A DNA stretch of 64,000 nt from Mytilinidion resinicola (lineage: Eukaryota > Ascomycota > Dothideomycetes > Mytilinidiales > Mytilinidiaceae), in the NCBI RefSeq assembly GCF_010093595.1, contig NW_022985440.1:2000549-2064548 (forward strand), given 5' to 3'. Shown piece by piece: positions 11,649-20,959 of this stretch. The translations under genes were made by a program, and so were the position numbers. The notes below the pieces were generated by a model. It worked only from the letters and a program-made list of their open reading frames with translations, was not told where the DNA came from and did not search any database. How positions within the stretch are numbered: the first letter of the stretch is position 1; each line of letters starts with the position of its first letter.

Positions 11649-12467
11649 CTATCTCCTTACAAGGACGGCCAGTTCTTCCTGTGATTCTGGATGCAAGTTG
11701 TCTGAAATGGCAGGCGATCCGCTAGCTGGAATGGAACCGAAAGTGATGTTGCCTGGACGACGGCCACCCATGGCCAATCCTTCCTGTCCTCTTGGAGCCG
11801 AGTTGTGTGAGACCCTAGTCGGTCCGGTAGCTGTAGTGGAATTGATACCGAGGTTGCCGTGTACCCGTTCCAGCAGTCCATCGATATTTTCTGCAGCGCT
11901 GACAGTGACTAAAGGCTTGTCCAGATTGAAAACTACACTAGGGGTGTATGGAACTGGCATCCATTTTTTCTTAGCTGCCTTAGGAGCAGCACGCATCTCT
12001 ACCGCCGGACCATCGGGTGGTGGCTTTTTAGAAGTCGATCTAGGAGGAGCAAGCCTTGAAGAGATGACGGCAGGGTCTACAAAGACACCAGGAATTACAA
12101 GGCTCTGCGCGGCAGCCTTGATTTCCAGTCCGTTACCACTCCTCCTGTTCTCTTCTTTATCGTAAAATGACCGCGCCTCTTTCATTGATTTCTGAACTAT
12201 CTCCTTTTGCTTAGCCTCATCCTTTGCCAGAATCGGAACAAGATCCCCTGGAATCGCAGTATTGAGCTTGAAATCTGAAGAAAACTTCTTCAGATCGTTG
12301 AGTTTGACGGCCTTGGACTCTCTCGCGATGGACCTTTGCCTCTCTTGTATCCTGAGCTTCTCTGTGGCGCTGAATTGCTTAAAAGAATTGATTATGTCAT
12401 GCTCCATCTCTGTTGTCGCAGTCTCCTTTCGCGGTAGAGAGGCTAGTGGCTCGTTGGACGAAGCCAT
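11649..12467 (-). CDS. Pbp1/ataxin-2-like fragment, ends at in-frame TAG
   Basis: 272 codons from ATG 12467. Residues about 20-90 carry a pattern that I associate with the C-terminal half of filamentous-fungal Pbp1 (ataxin-2 homologue): INSFKQFSATEKLRIQERQ, AVKLNDLKKFSSDFKLNTAI and GDLVPILAKDEAKQKEI; a second Pbp1-like element, VDPAVISSRLAPP, follows near 130. The Sm-like and LsmAD domains of true Pbp1 are absent. The end holds two imperfect copies of a unit of about 25 residues ending in GQEGLAM and SQEELAV. Immediately after the TAG the same frame runs on into a coiled coil (EEIIREIEERGRLEAEVKN), so this is probably the broken 5' part of the next gene rather than a complete protein. Pseudogene, sequencing error or readthrough are all possible. 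Confidence 0.6.
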   Translation of the reverse strand: MASSNEPLASLPRKETATTEMEHDIINSFKQFSATEKLRIQERQRSIARESKAVKLNDLKKFSSDFKLNTAIPGDLVPILAKDEAKQKEIVQKSMKEARSFYDKEENRRSGNGLEIKAAAQSLVIPGVFVDPAVISSRLAPPRSTSKKPPPDGPAVEMRAAPKAAKKKWMPVPYTPSVVFNLDKPLVTVSAAENIDGLLERVHGNLGINSTTATGPTRVSHNSAPRGQEGLAMGGRRPGNITFGSIPASGSPAISDNLHPESQEELAVLVRR

Positions 12468-13851
12468 GTCAACCAAAACCAACCGACAGAAAGTAGTACG
12501 AGACTCCGAAAATCAGACGAAAATTAGAAAGCCAGAAACCCGCCATCATCCGAGGGTAGAGCACCAGCAATATAGGCATCCAGCCAGCGACCCAGCAGCG
12601 CTCAGCCTCAGCCTTGCTCCGCCCCCGCCACGTTCGCCCCGTCCACATGATTGGCAGATCATGAAACCCGCCAAGCTATGGAGACAGAGTTTCGTACGCG
12701 CTGGAAATGATGGCACCCAAGGGTGTTTAAGGAGTGACATGATTCTGCAAGAAGAGAGGAAATGGATTGTTTTCTGGTCTTTCACATTTGAGGTCTGTTC
12801 AGTTTCATCTAAACTGCTTCAGCCGTATCTCAATCTCACCCTGATGACCCAAAAAGAGGGCACCTGGACATCCAACGATAAAATTCAACGAATCGCGCTC
12901 TGATGTGATGGGCGTCTTGCCTGGAAGTGTGAATGCGGGAGACTTCCAAAGGCCGCCTCGGACTTGAAAGGTTTGGCGAGCTAATGGATTCGCGTTAGGG
13001 TCACGTGACATTAATATATTAGGCATTGGCAATTAGTCTATATTTGCACGGTAGAGTTACCGGACGTTCACAAATAATGCCTTAACTACTCTATTTTTAG
13101 ACATACCCTTGTAGTAATGTCGACGATACGACTGAAATGGATTTTGTGTGTAGCTCAAAACTAACTACTGAACTGTATGCATTTATCATCACGCCAAACT
13201 GTTATTGATCGCATGCTTATCGATATTGTTGAGTCTTAGTCGACGGGTTAAGATCTGACTTTACCTCAAAGATAGCTTCGAGAACATCGGTATATCGAAA
13301 CCAAACCGTTGTTTGCAAGATATTCCCGAATATTCCCTCTAGTTTATTGACTTTTCAGAATTCTTCCCTTCTTGCAACAGCGCTTCAGTCCAGGTAGGCG
13401 GAAGATTTGATACGGAAGATATCGCAGCCTTCAAGCACACGTATTGGACAACCATGGCAAATACATCGCTCTTCAACAAGCACTGGTGCTTCAGCTGCGA
13501 CCCCATAGACAAATCTCACGATTCGTTTCGAGTCATTAAACTCCTTCCCCTTCTTCGCCTTCCAGCTGAACCGCATCCAGAGATAATCTCACATCTCCAA
13601 AGTTTGTTACTGTCACTGCTTCATCCCCGCTCCAACTCGTGATAGTCTAATTCGTCTCGAGATTTTTTTATGAATCTACGAAGTAATAAAGGGTCGACGT
13701 GTCGAGCGCTAACAGGTTCCCGTGGTTGGATAGATTTCTGATCCCAGCCCCGCCGTGCATGCGGCACAGCCCATGGAGCGCTTCGTCGCGCCCCGTGTTA
13801 TCATACATCAACGTCGTTCATGTCCAGTGCTGATGGAAATACATCGCCACA
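12468..13851. other. Divergent intergenic region
   Basis: Separates two genes that point away from each other and so holds both promoters. Short open frames (for example 12546-12785 minus, 13454-13642 plus) have no coding character. No TIR, LTR or tRNA was recognised. The downstream gene starts in a favourable context (CACAATGGCC). Confidence 0.5.
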
Positions 13852-15717
13852 ATGGCCACCAGCCGACGCTCTGATCTCTCTTCGACGGCACATTCTTGCA
13901 TCAAATGTGCACAGTCATTTTCTACCAGCACTGCTTTAGCGGATCATAGCCGCTCCACCGGACATTTGATACCTCGCACGACCAGTGGATGCACGAAGAA
14001 CTTCACAAGCCAGCAGGCGCTCCAACAACATCTAAACTCACCCGTCCATAAAGATGCACCGTCAAAAAATCAATTACCGGTTCGCGCTCAGCATATTCAC
14101 ACGGTGCCTGTCCGGAAGGAACCTATGGAGTCCACCCAAACTGCTGGTGGCAGCATCTCCACGATGAAAAATAAGCCGGGCTATTCCGGGGCTTCGCAGG
14201 TTTCCCATATGACCGTTAAACTTCCAGCAATCGCTGTAGGAGATCTTCTTCCTAGTGACATTCACAATGGGGCTTTCAAAGCTACTAACACGTTTGTTAC
14301 CAGCCCTTTGCCCTTGGTCCAAGGAAACCCGCATATATTGAATGCCAATAAGCATCCTTTCCAATCTAGATTGGCTGCGGAGTCGCAAGGGGAATCCCCA
14401 AATTCAGCGTTGCCTCCAGATGAGATGCCACAATCTGTACGGAATGCTTCGCTTTACGAACTCTACACACCATACGACATGGACGACTGTTATCTCATCG
14501 CCACCCCTCGCAACGGTGGAAAACCCTTAGTTTCTCCGCTCATGGTGGACCATGGCGGAAATGGTTTCGAATTTTCACTCCTGTTGCCAATGCCGCAGCA
14601 ACAAGCACAAGCGATATCGTTAGTCGACCCAGGCAGCAGCTGCAAGTTCTGTGGTTTCGCCTTCGCGAGCTGGGAATCTCTCCGCTTGCACTTCGGGTCT
14701 TCAGCATGCAGCACCTTGCCTACACGTCTGCCCACCGAGGGCTCCATCACCCCATTAAAATCCTTCCAAGAGCGGGTCATACCTAACGAACGGGCTACGA
14801 TGGGCACAAATACACCAAAGTTACACGGTGGTATAGAACCCAAGCCGCAAGCTCTCGCAACACACCCGAGCCCGACGTGGTCGGTTATCCCCGTACTTCA
14901 ACGAGCCGCAAGCCTGGCCGCCCTCGACTTGAATTGTCATTCCTACGCCACCCTGACCAAGAACAAGTACACTTCAGGACCCGGCTACGCTAAAGTTCCA
15001 GGAGCCGAAGTGGCGCTATCCCTCATACCCTTGCCAAGTCCTGCGCATGATACTCAGGTACCGAAGCGCGGCGCGGTGGCGCTGGACTGCGAGATGGTAG
15101 GCGTGGGGCGGAATGGCGAGTCCGAAGTAGCCCGCCTCTCAGCAATTGATTACCTTAGCGGTGAAGTCCTCATTGATAGCTTGGTCCAGCCGACTCGGCC
15201 GGTCACGGACTGGCGCACGAGATTCAGTGGAATCACGAAGAACGCCATGGCTGTTGCCGTGGCCGAGAACCGGGTGCTGAAGGGCTGGCCGGAAGCGCGC
15301 GCCGAGTTGTGGAAGTATATTGATTCCAATACAGTTCTAGTCGGGCAAGCGCTACATCATGACTTCGACGGGCTCAGAATGCAGCATTGGAAGGTGGTGG
15401 ATTCGGGAATCTTGGCTAAGGATGCCGTAGGAACTGGCGTGAGCCGGCAATGGGGACTGAAAACGATGTGTGATCAATTTTTAGGCATTGAAATTCAGAA
15501 TAATGGGAAAAGCGGACATGACTCCGTTGAGGATGCTTTCGCTGCGCGGGAAGTGGTGCTATGGTGTATCGGCCATATGGAGGAATTGGCAGTTTGGGGA
15601 AGAAAGCAGAAAGAGGAATTTGAAAGGAAGAAGAAGCAACGGGAGGCGAAAAGAGGAAAAAAATCACAGCAAACGCCTTCGTCGCATCTCAAACCGAGAT
15701 ACCACACTGAAGAATGA
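13852..15717 (+). CDS. C2H2 zinc-finger DEDDh RNA exonuclease (REX/ISG20 type)
   Basis: Single-exon gene of 621 aa. The N-terminus has C2H2-like fingers (CIKCAQSF..H..H around 18-40, then CTKNF..H..H), and a third C2H2-like finger begins at CKFCGFAF near 265. The C-terminal 3'-5' exonuclease domain has all DEDDh residues: Exo I ALDCEM (D412, E414), Exo II HHDFDGLRM (D504) and Exo III GHDSVEDA (H556, D561), with the WRTRFSGIT element between. The tail is Lys/Arg-rich and probably directs nuclear or nucleolar location. Family members trim rRNA, snoRNA or tRNA 3' ends; the exact orthologue (Rex3, Rex4 or another) is not clear. Confidence 0.9.
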   Translation: MATSRRSDLSSTAHSCIKCAQSFSTSTALADHSRSTGHLIPRTTSGCTKNFTSQQALQQHLNSPVHKDAPSKNQLPVRAQHIHTVPVRKEPMESTQTAGGSISTMKNKPGYSGASQVSHMTVKLPAIAVGDLLPSDIHNGAFKATNTFVTSPLPLVQGNPHILNANKHPFQSRLAAESQGESPNSALPPDEMPQSVRNASLYELYTPYDMDDCYLIATPRNGGKPLVSPLMVDHGGNGFEFSLLLPMPQQQAQAISLVDPGSSCKFCGFAFASWESLRLHFGSSACSTLPTRLPTEGSITPLKSFQERVIPNERATMGTNTPKLHGGIEPKPQALATHPSPTWSVIPVLQRAASLAALDLNCHSYATLTKNKYTSGPGYAKVPGAEVALSLIPLPSPAHDTQVPKRGAVALDCEMVGVGRNGESEVARLSAIDYLSGEVLIDSLVQPTRPVTDWRTRFSGITKNAMAVAVAENRVLKGWPEARAELWKYIDSNTVLVGQALHHDFDGLRMQHWKVVDSGILAKDAVGTGVSRQWGLKTMCDQFLGIEIQNNGKSGHDSVEDAFAAREVVLWCIGHMEELAVWGRKQKEEFERKKKQREAKRGKKSQQTPSSHLKPRYHTEE

Positions 15718-15952
15718 ATGTGGCCATCCGGACACAGGTTGTGACCCATGGTCGGACTAAGGTGATGTGTAGATTCCTCTCGGTTCGGGTATGATAGAAT
15801 ATATCTCTTTCAAGAACGAATTACAGAGAGTGCATGAATTGCTCTTACAAAGGTAGGGAGTGAATAGAACGAGGGAGGCTTATGAGGAAATCTCCGAGCC
15901 TGAAGAGAAAGCGTTCTTGAAGCCTTTCCATTATCGTTAATTATGGACAAAG

Positions 15953-18028
15953 TCAGCGTACAACGAAGTCGTCCAGCTCATCGGAAGTGTCAGAAAATTC
16001 TTCGTCCAAAAAACGACAACATATCCCGCAGAAAATTGCGCTATTTCTCCCATCACTACTAGCGGCAGTGATGGATGCCACCAGAGCAGACGCGGTTGGC
16101 CGTGACTGTCGCTCTACCAGCAGCATTTGTTGGACCCACGCCACAACCCGATTGTCGCATAGATTCGGCATTCCTTCAAGCTCTGCAAGAAGCTCTTGCA
16201 AGGCAGTAGGGTTCGAGCGGACATACGGTTCTCGAGATCCGTGCTCTTTCAAAAATTCGTACATATACTCAACTGGCAGCCCTTTAAGTACCACAACCAT
16301 TTCGAGGAAGACCACTCCAAGACTCCAGATATCGGATGACGTGTTTCGAGGCTCATGCAGCGCGACTTCGGGCGCGCAGTACTTCGGAGTCATCCCGTTT
16401 ACCATGCTGACCGTCGTGCTCCCATTGGCATCTGTAAAGTCTAACGAAAGCCCGAAATCGGTAAATATGACTTTGCCATGTTTCACCAAGATGTTTTGCG
16501 GTTTGATGTCCTTGTGTCGAATGTTTTTTGAATGCAGATACTTAAGCGCCGTAGCTAGACAGCCAAAAAACGTGCGCAGGTCCGCATGCTTGACCGAGTC
16601 AATACGCGTAAGGTAGGCAGATAGGTCCATATCTGCCACGGGTGACATGATCAAGCACACATATCGGGAATCAGTGTAGCTTCCAACGAAATCGACAATG
16701 TGGGTGTGCGCCAGGCGTTTAAGGATCTGAATTTCGGCAATGAACTGCTTCATGGCTTCTGTTCTCCGCCCGCCAAATATGGAAGCTCGAGGCACACGTT
16801 TCCTTGCGTACTCACGGAAACTGATCAAGCTAAGAACCTTGTCTACTTGGCCAAACCCTCCGGAGCCCAAGATTCCTTTTGTCTCAATAGGTAAAGGTTC
16901 GTCCCGCCGAAAGTGGCAGTGTTGGCCCGTTTGACCATTCTCGAGATTCATGGACTTTGTCAATACCAGACCCTGGGTATCCACAAACTTGGAGCGATAG
17001 CTTGGGCGCAGACAGTGTGGAAGACTTTTCTCGGTTACGGGGAACAAGTAATCGGAGAATCCAAGGTCGACGAAGTTATCAAGAACATCGAGGCAGTTGA
17101 TAGTTCGGAGCACGATATACATTCGCGGAACGGTGCTCCAGCGCAGATTTAACGTTTTCAAAATCGATGAGATCTCGTAGATGTTTGAGTCGTTGTATGG
17201 AGCTCGACGTTCGGTGCTTTGCGGAAAGAATGCGTCCAAGCGACCGTGAGCAATCTCAGTAGCGCCTTTCATGATATTTGGCGGAGAAACGTTTAGCATT
17301 AGCTTTTGTAGCAGGTGCTTAGAGTAGACCGTCAACTTATCTTCCTTACCCAGCACCAGCTCTGAGTCCTGGAATACTTGCCGGCATATCTCTTCTGCCT
17401 CGGGATATTTGTATTGCTTGTATAGTGCTTCTCCCAGCCGGTATTTGCTATTAAGTGTGTCTTTATGCTCTTTGCCTAGGACCTTCTCTTGTTTTTGTAT
17501 TAACTGCCGAAATAGCTCTTCTGCCTCCGGGTACTTCTGCTGCCTGCAGAGTGTGTCCGCCAGCCAGTGCTTGCTAAGAAGCGNNNNNNNNNNNNNNNNN
17601 NNNNNNNNNNNNNNNNNNNNNNNNNNNNNNNNNNNNNNNNNNNNNNNNNNNNNNNNNNNNNNNNNNNNNNNNNNNNNNNNNNNNNNNNNNNNNNNNNNNN
17701 NNNNNNNNNNNNNNNNNNNNNNNNNNNNNNNNNNNNNNNNNNNNNNNNNNNNNNNNNNNNNNNNNNNNNNNNNNNNNNNNNNNNNNNNGAGTGTGTCCGC
17801 CAGCCAGTGCTTGCTAAGAAGCGTGTCTTTATGCTCTTTGCCTAGGACCTTCTTGCGTTCTTGCATCGACTGTCGAAACAGCTCCTCTGCCTCGGAGTAT
17901 TTATACTGGAAGTAGAGCTTGTGTGCTAGACTATACGTCTCCCCTCCTGGTTTGTAACAGGCTTCACTTGGGTCGACCAAGTGCAGAGAATAGCCGTAAT
18001 CGCCGCGCAGTTGCTTTCGAACGAGTTC
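15953..18028 (-). CDS. TPR-protein kinase fusion; 5' end unresolved, gap inside
   Basis: The N-terminal part is a TPR array with nearly identical 42-residue units carrying VLGKEHKDTL and SKHWLADTL; a run of 205 Ns (17584-17788) lies in it and the frame is kept across. A conserved pre-kinase region follows (ISSILKTLNLRWSTVPRMY onward), then a full Ser/Thr kinase: GSGGFGQV loop, lysine in YARKRV, HKDIKPQN, TDFG, CAPEV and DIWSLG. A short tail with CGICC and an acidic stretch ends it. The same pre-kinase and kinase module recurs at 55.6-56.8 kb, attached there to ankyrin repeats. The frame opens at 18028 after a stop and has no ATG before the TPRs; a first exon upstream (perhaps from ATG 18132 or using GTAAGT near 18149) is likely but unresolved. 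Confidence 0.8.
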   Translation of the reverse strand, partial: ELVRKQLRGDYGYSLHLVDPSEACYKPGGETYSLAHKLYFQYKYSEAEELFRQSMQERKKVLGKEHKDTLLSKHWLADTLXXXXXXXXXXXXXXXXXXXXXXXXXXXXXXXXXXXXXXXXXXXXXXXXXXXXXXXXXXXXXXXXXXXXXLLSKHWLADTLCRQQKYPEAEELFRQLIQKQEKVLGKEHKDTLNSKYRLGEALYKQYKYPEAEEICRQVFQDSELVLGKEDKLTVYSKHLLQKLMLNVSPPNIMKGATEIAHGRLDAFFPQSTERRAPYNDSNIYEISSILKTLNLRWSTVPRMYIVLRTINCLDVLDNFVDLGFSDYLFPVTEKSLPHCLRPSYRSKFVDTQGLVLTKSMNLENGQTGQHCHFRRDEPLPIETKGILGSGGFGQVDKVLSLISFREYARKRVPRASIFGGRRTEAMKQFIAEIQILKRLAHTHIVDFVGSYTDSRYVCLIMSPVADMDLSAYLTRIDSVKHADLRTFFGCLATALKYLHSKNIRHKDIKPQNILVKHGKVIFTDFGLSLDFTDANGSTTVSMVNGMTPKYCAPEVALHEPRNTSSDIWSLGVVFLEMVVVLKGLPVEYMYEFLKEHGSREPYVRSNPTALQELLAELEGMPNLCDNRVVAWVQQMLLVERQSRPTASALVASITAASSDGRNSAIFCGICCRFLDEEFSDTSDELDDFVVR
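17456..17915 (-). repeat. Tandem TPR-coding repeats broken by assembly gap (Ns 17584-17788)
   Basis: A 35-bp stretch (17549-17583, from GAGTGTGTCCGCC to GCTAAGAAGCG) is repeated exactly at 17789-17823, directly on both sides of the Ns. Another shared stretch (CTTTATGCTCTTTGCCTAGG) occurs at 17461-17480 and 17827-17846, 366 bp apart. The expected unit is about 126 bp (one TPR), so three units would be 378 bp; the gap size is therefore an estimate and copy number is unknown. Confidence 0.85.
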
Positions 18029-18989
18029 TTAACGTCCGACCCTTCAAGCAATATCGTGGAAGAGGCTGTAACGAATATGGTCGACTTCAATACCATCAAT
18101 AACTGTTGCGAGTCGTGGACAAGGCTAGACATGGGAGGTAACTTACAATGGGAGGAGCCGAGCGGTAGCGACTCAAACTGCTATAGCGTCGGGACAGGTC
18201 GTGCTAAGTCCAGGCGAGAGAAATGGAGACTATGCAAGGGTTCTAGAAACCGCGCTTGAGGTAGATTTGCAGACCGCTGATGAACGTTTCGAGGGTTGTG
18301 TTTTGTGGAGCCTTGCACCCTGACGACGGAGCGACCAAAAGGTTGTGTTCAGTTGGATGGGTGCACAGCCCCACGCCTCGCTGCCAGCGAAGCTCCCCTT
18401 GTCCCTGGACGCTTGGGCAACCCCGCCTACGAAGTATTCCATCAGCATCTCACGTGCTTGGCGTGGGTTAGGGCGACATATGCGTTTGGGCATGTTAATG
18501 AGGCCAAGGGCGCAAGATGCGTCCAAGGCGAGGAAGCGGGGACGGGTGCGGGTTGTGCATATCTATAGAATTTCTAGCTTAATTATAATATAGAAGATAT
18601 AGCAGGTTATAATGAGGAAGAGAGAAACTGTTGAAAACAACCTAGCTCTCTAATCCCTGAAACACTTCCGCGGGACCAATGTTTACATCCTGAAGTTAAT
18701 ATGTAAGGGCTAGTAGACGCCTGTTAAACGAGTATTCTATGCATGTGCTCCAGGAAACAGAATACTTCTATTAAGGAAAAAGAGATGGAAGCTAGCCAGC
18801 TCGTAGAGCTGGAAACGCGGCCCGCCAAGCCCAACCTCGTGCATAACCTCCAGCTTAGCAGCCATGCTCCGGAGGCCTATGGCTGTACGAGCATCAACCA
18901 GCGCGTAGCCTATCACACTATTACAATTAAGATTCGTGCTTCAACAAGAAGAAACCACTACCTAGCTCCTAATACAGCACATTCAATTC
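18029..18989. other. Intergenic region upstream of the TPR-kinase
   Basis: Probably contains the missing first exon and promoter of the TPR-kinase. Minus-strand frames at 17926-18132 and 18230-18526 are open but show no recognisable domain. Segment 18570-18620 is AT-rich. No other feature was identified. Confidence 0.4.
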
Positions 18990-20513
18990 TCAACAGTCGG
19001 TTTCCTTCTCTTTGTTTGTTACTTTAGCCTTCTTCTTCATTTCACGACCAAGTAGTAGGTTATTCAGATCGTGATGAAACAAAACAGGAAGACTATCTTT
19101 TACGTGGTGGAAGATAGACCGAATGCTTTCCCGCGACAATGATCGTAGATGTTCAAATCTTTTGCGTTCTGATAAACGTAAAAACATTTCTGCAGCTTGT
19201 GTTTCTGGGTCTGTTGGACCTTTGAGGGTCTGCAATGCGTTGACCAATTTCTGAAAATAGCTGGCCGCTTCTTCAAATTTCTTCCCGAGGAACAATTCCT
19301 CGGCCAAATGCCAGGAGCACTTGACAACCCACGGGTCTGTGAGAATTTTTTCTTCGCCAAGTTTCTCCAACACCCGCCGGTGAAGGCGCTCGGCATTATC
19401 GTAGTGCTTCAAGTCCTGCTCGACTAGTGCCATGTGGTTGGTCATTGCAAGTGTAATGACGTGGTCTACACCCAAGACCTCTTTAGCAACCGGAAGCCCT
19501 TTCTGGAGGTGAGTCAAGGCCTCATCGTACTTTTCCAGATATTCCAGTCCGGAACTGAGGTTGTTGAGCGTATGTAATGTGGCCTCGTTATTCTCACCAA
19601 GTGTTCGCGTACGGATCTCAAGAAGCTTTTTTTCGACAGTGATTTCTTCTTCGAAGCGCTGACCGTTGTACAGAACACAGCCGAGGTTCTCCATTGTAGC
19701 CAAAGTGTCTTCATGTTCAGGCCCCAAAGAAGATTCTTGTATTTTCCAGAGTCGCCGGTAAAGATCTGCAGATTCCTGGCAATGCTCTGCCTCTTTTAAA
19801 ACATCCGCTAGGCCCTCAATCGATGAGCAGAGGTCCGGGTCGTCCGGCTTGAGGATCTCTTCCTGTATTTTGACTACTTCCGTCCGGATCGCAATGGATT
19901 CATCGTAGCGTTTCTCTGCCTGCAAAGTGTAGCCTAGATTGCCCATAGTGATGAGAGTATTCGAGTTTTCGAGCCCAATCACCTGCTTCTGGATAGGTAT
20001 TAGTTCCCGGTAAAGACGAATGGCCTCCTCGTTGTCACCCGACTGTTGCAGGGTGTATGCTAAAGCATGTCTCGTTCCAAGCACGTCCTCGTGATCAGGG
20101 CCCAGTATCTGACTCTGGATTTGGAGAAGCTCGTGATACAAGTCAATAGAATCTTGGTAACGCTCCTGTTCCTCCCATCTCTGTGCAGTTGCCCGCATTG
20201 TTATCAGAGCAAACGGGTGCTCGATTCCAAGGGTTGCGCACAAGTCAGTGACTACTTTCTTTTGGCTTTCAAAATCTTCGAGACTCCCTAAGCGACTCAG
20301 TATTGTGGATAGCATGTTGCGACTATAAAGAGTTTCGGGATGAGTGGTGCCGAGTACCATCTCTCGTCCTTGTACTGCTTTCCGTAGATATTCTTCGGCC
20401 TCGCGCGGGCGATCAAGAGAAAGGAGGAAAGACCCCAAGCTATGATAGCTAGCCAAAGTGTCAGGATCCTTCACTCCGAACGTACTCTCTCTCACGTTCA
20501 ATAATTTTCTCAT
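18990..20513 (-). CDS. TPR protein, kinesin-light-chain type (507 aa)
   Basis: Almost the whole protein is TPR units of 42 residues with markers such as FGVKDPDTLAS, LGTTHPETLYS, LGIEHPFALIT, LGPDHEDVLGT and LGPEHEDTLAT; I count about nine units to residue 430. The C-terminal 60 residues are basic and end in a Lys-rich tail. Start ATG 20513 is the first in-frame ATG, but the frame stays open upstream to 20664 with plausible sequence and no ATG, so an additional spliced 5' exon is possible. No NTPase or kinase domain is present. It lies directly upstream of the TPR-kinase on the same strand. TPR arrays of this kind bind proteins; the partner is unknown. Confidence 0.85.
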   Translation of the reverse strand: MRKLLNVRESTFGVKDPDTLASYHSLGSFLLSLDRPREAEEYLRKAVQGREMVLGTTHPETLYSRNMLSTILSRLGSLEDFESQKKVVTDLCATLGIEHPFALITMRATAQRWEEQERYQDSIDLYHELLQIQSQILGPDHEDVLGTRHALAYTLQQSGDNEEAIRLYRELIPIQKQVIGLENSNTLITMGNLGYTLQAEKRYDESIAIRTEVVKIQEEILKPDDPDLCSSIEGLADVLKEAEHCQESADLYRRLWKIQESSLGPEHEDTLATMENLGCVLYNGQRFEEEITVEKKLLEIRTRTLGENNEATLHTLNNLSSGLEYLEKYDEALTHLQKGLPVAKEVLGVDHVITLAMTNHMALVEQDLKHYDNAERLHRRVLEKLGEEKILTDPWVVKCSWHLAEELFLGKKFEEAASYFQKLVNALQTLKGPTDPETQAAEMFLRLSERKRFEHLRSLSRESIRSIFHHVKDSLPVLFHHDLNNLLLGREMKKKAKVTNKEKETDC

Positions 20514-20959
20514 GATATCTTCCGTTTCCTTGGTTCGTTTAGGATCCGCTGTGGGTGAATTTCCGAAATGGGACAGAGAAGTTGGCCAAGACCGTAGAGA
20601 GTAGAGAAAGTGACGACGCGTATTTATAAGCGTAAAAACAGCTACACTGCGTACATCTCCCGATTAGGAGGCGGAAATGGAGTAGAGAGGAAGTGACGCC
20701 GGGTAGAAATATGGCACGTTATGCGGAACTTCTTTAGAGAATATACGCGGTATGAAAAGTGAAAACAATAGAAGAAGTGGCAAGAGCATGCTGTGAATAA
20801 GTCGTGATGACCTTTGTTACATGTACCGACGAAGCGGAGGTATGAGTCTTACAAGTACAGGCATAACAGCGTAAGAAGCGTAAACCCATCTCCAATATCA
20901 TTGAAAGCGACCCAAGGTGTCATCCAGCTGAAACTGCATTCTTCATCTCAAGGGCACTT
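20514..20959. other. Intergenic region
   Basis: Lies between the 5' end of the TPR gene and the 3' end of the RCC1-repeat gene. Positions 20514-20664 remain open in the TPR frame and may be coding. Nothing else was recognised. Confidence 0.4.

Noticed and set aside
11247..12165. Plus-strand open frames of 145 and 231 codons
   Set aside because: They lie antisense to the Pbp1/Bfr1-like frame, which shows clear family similarity; their translations are Ser/Leu-rich shadows.
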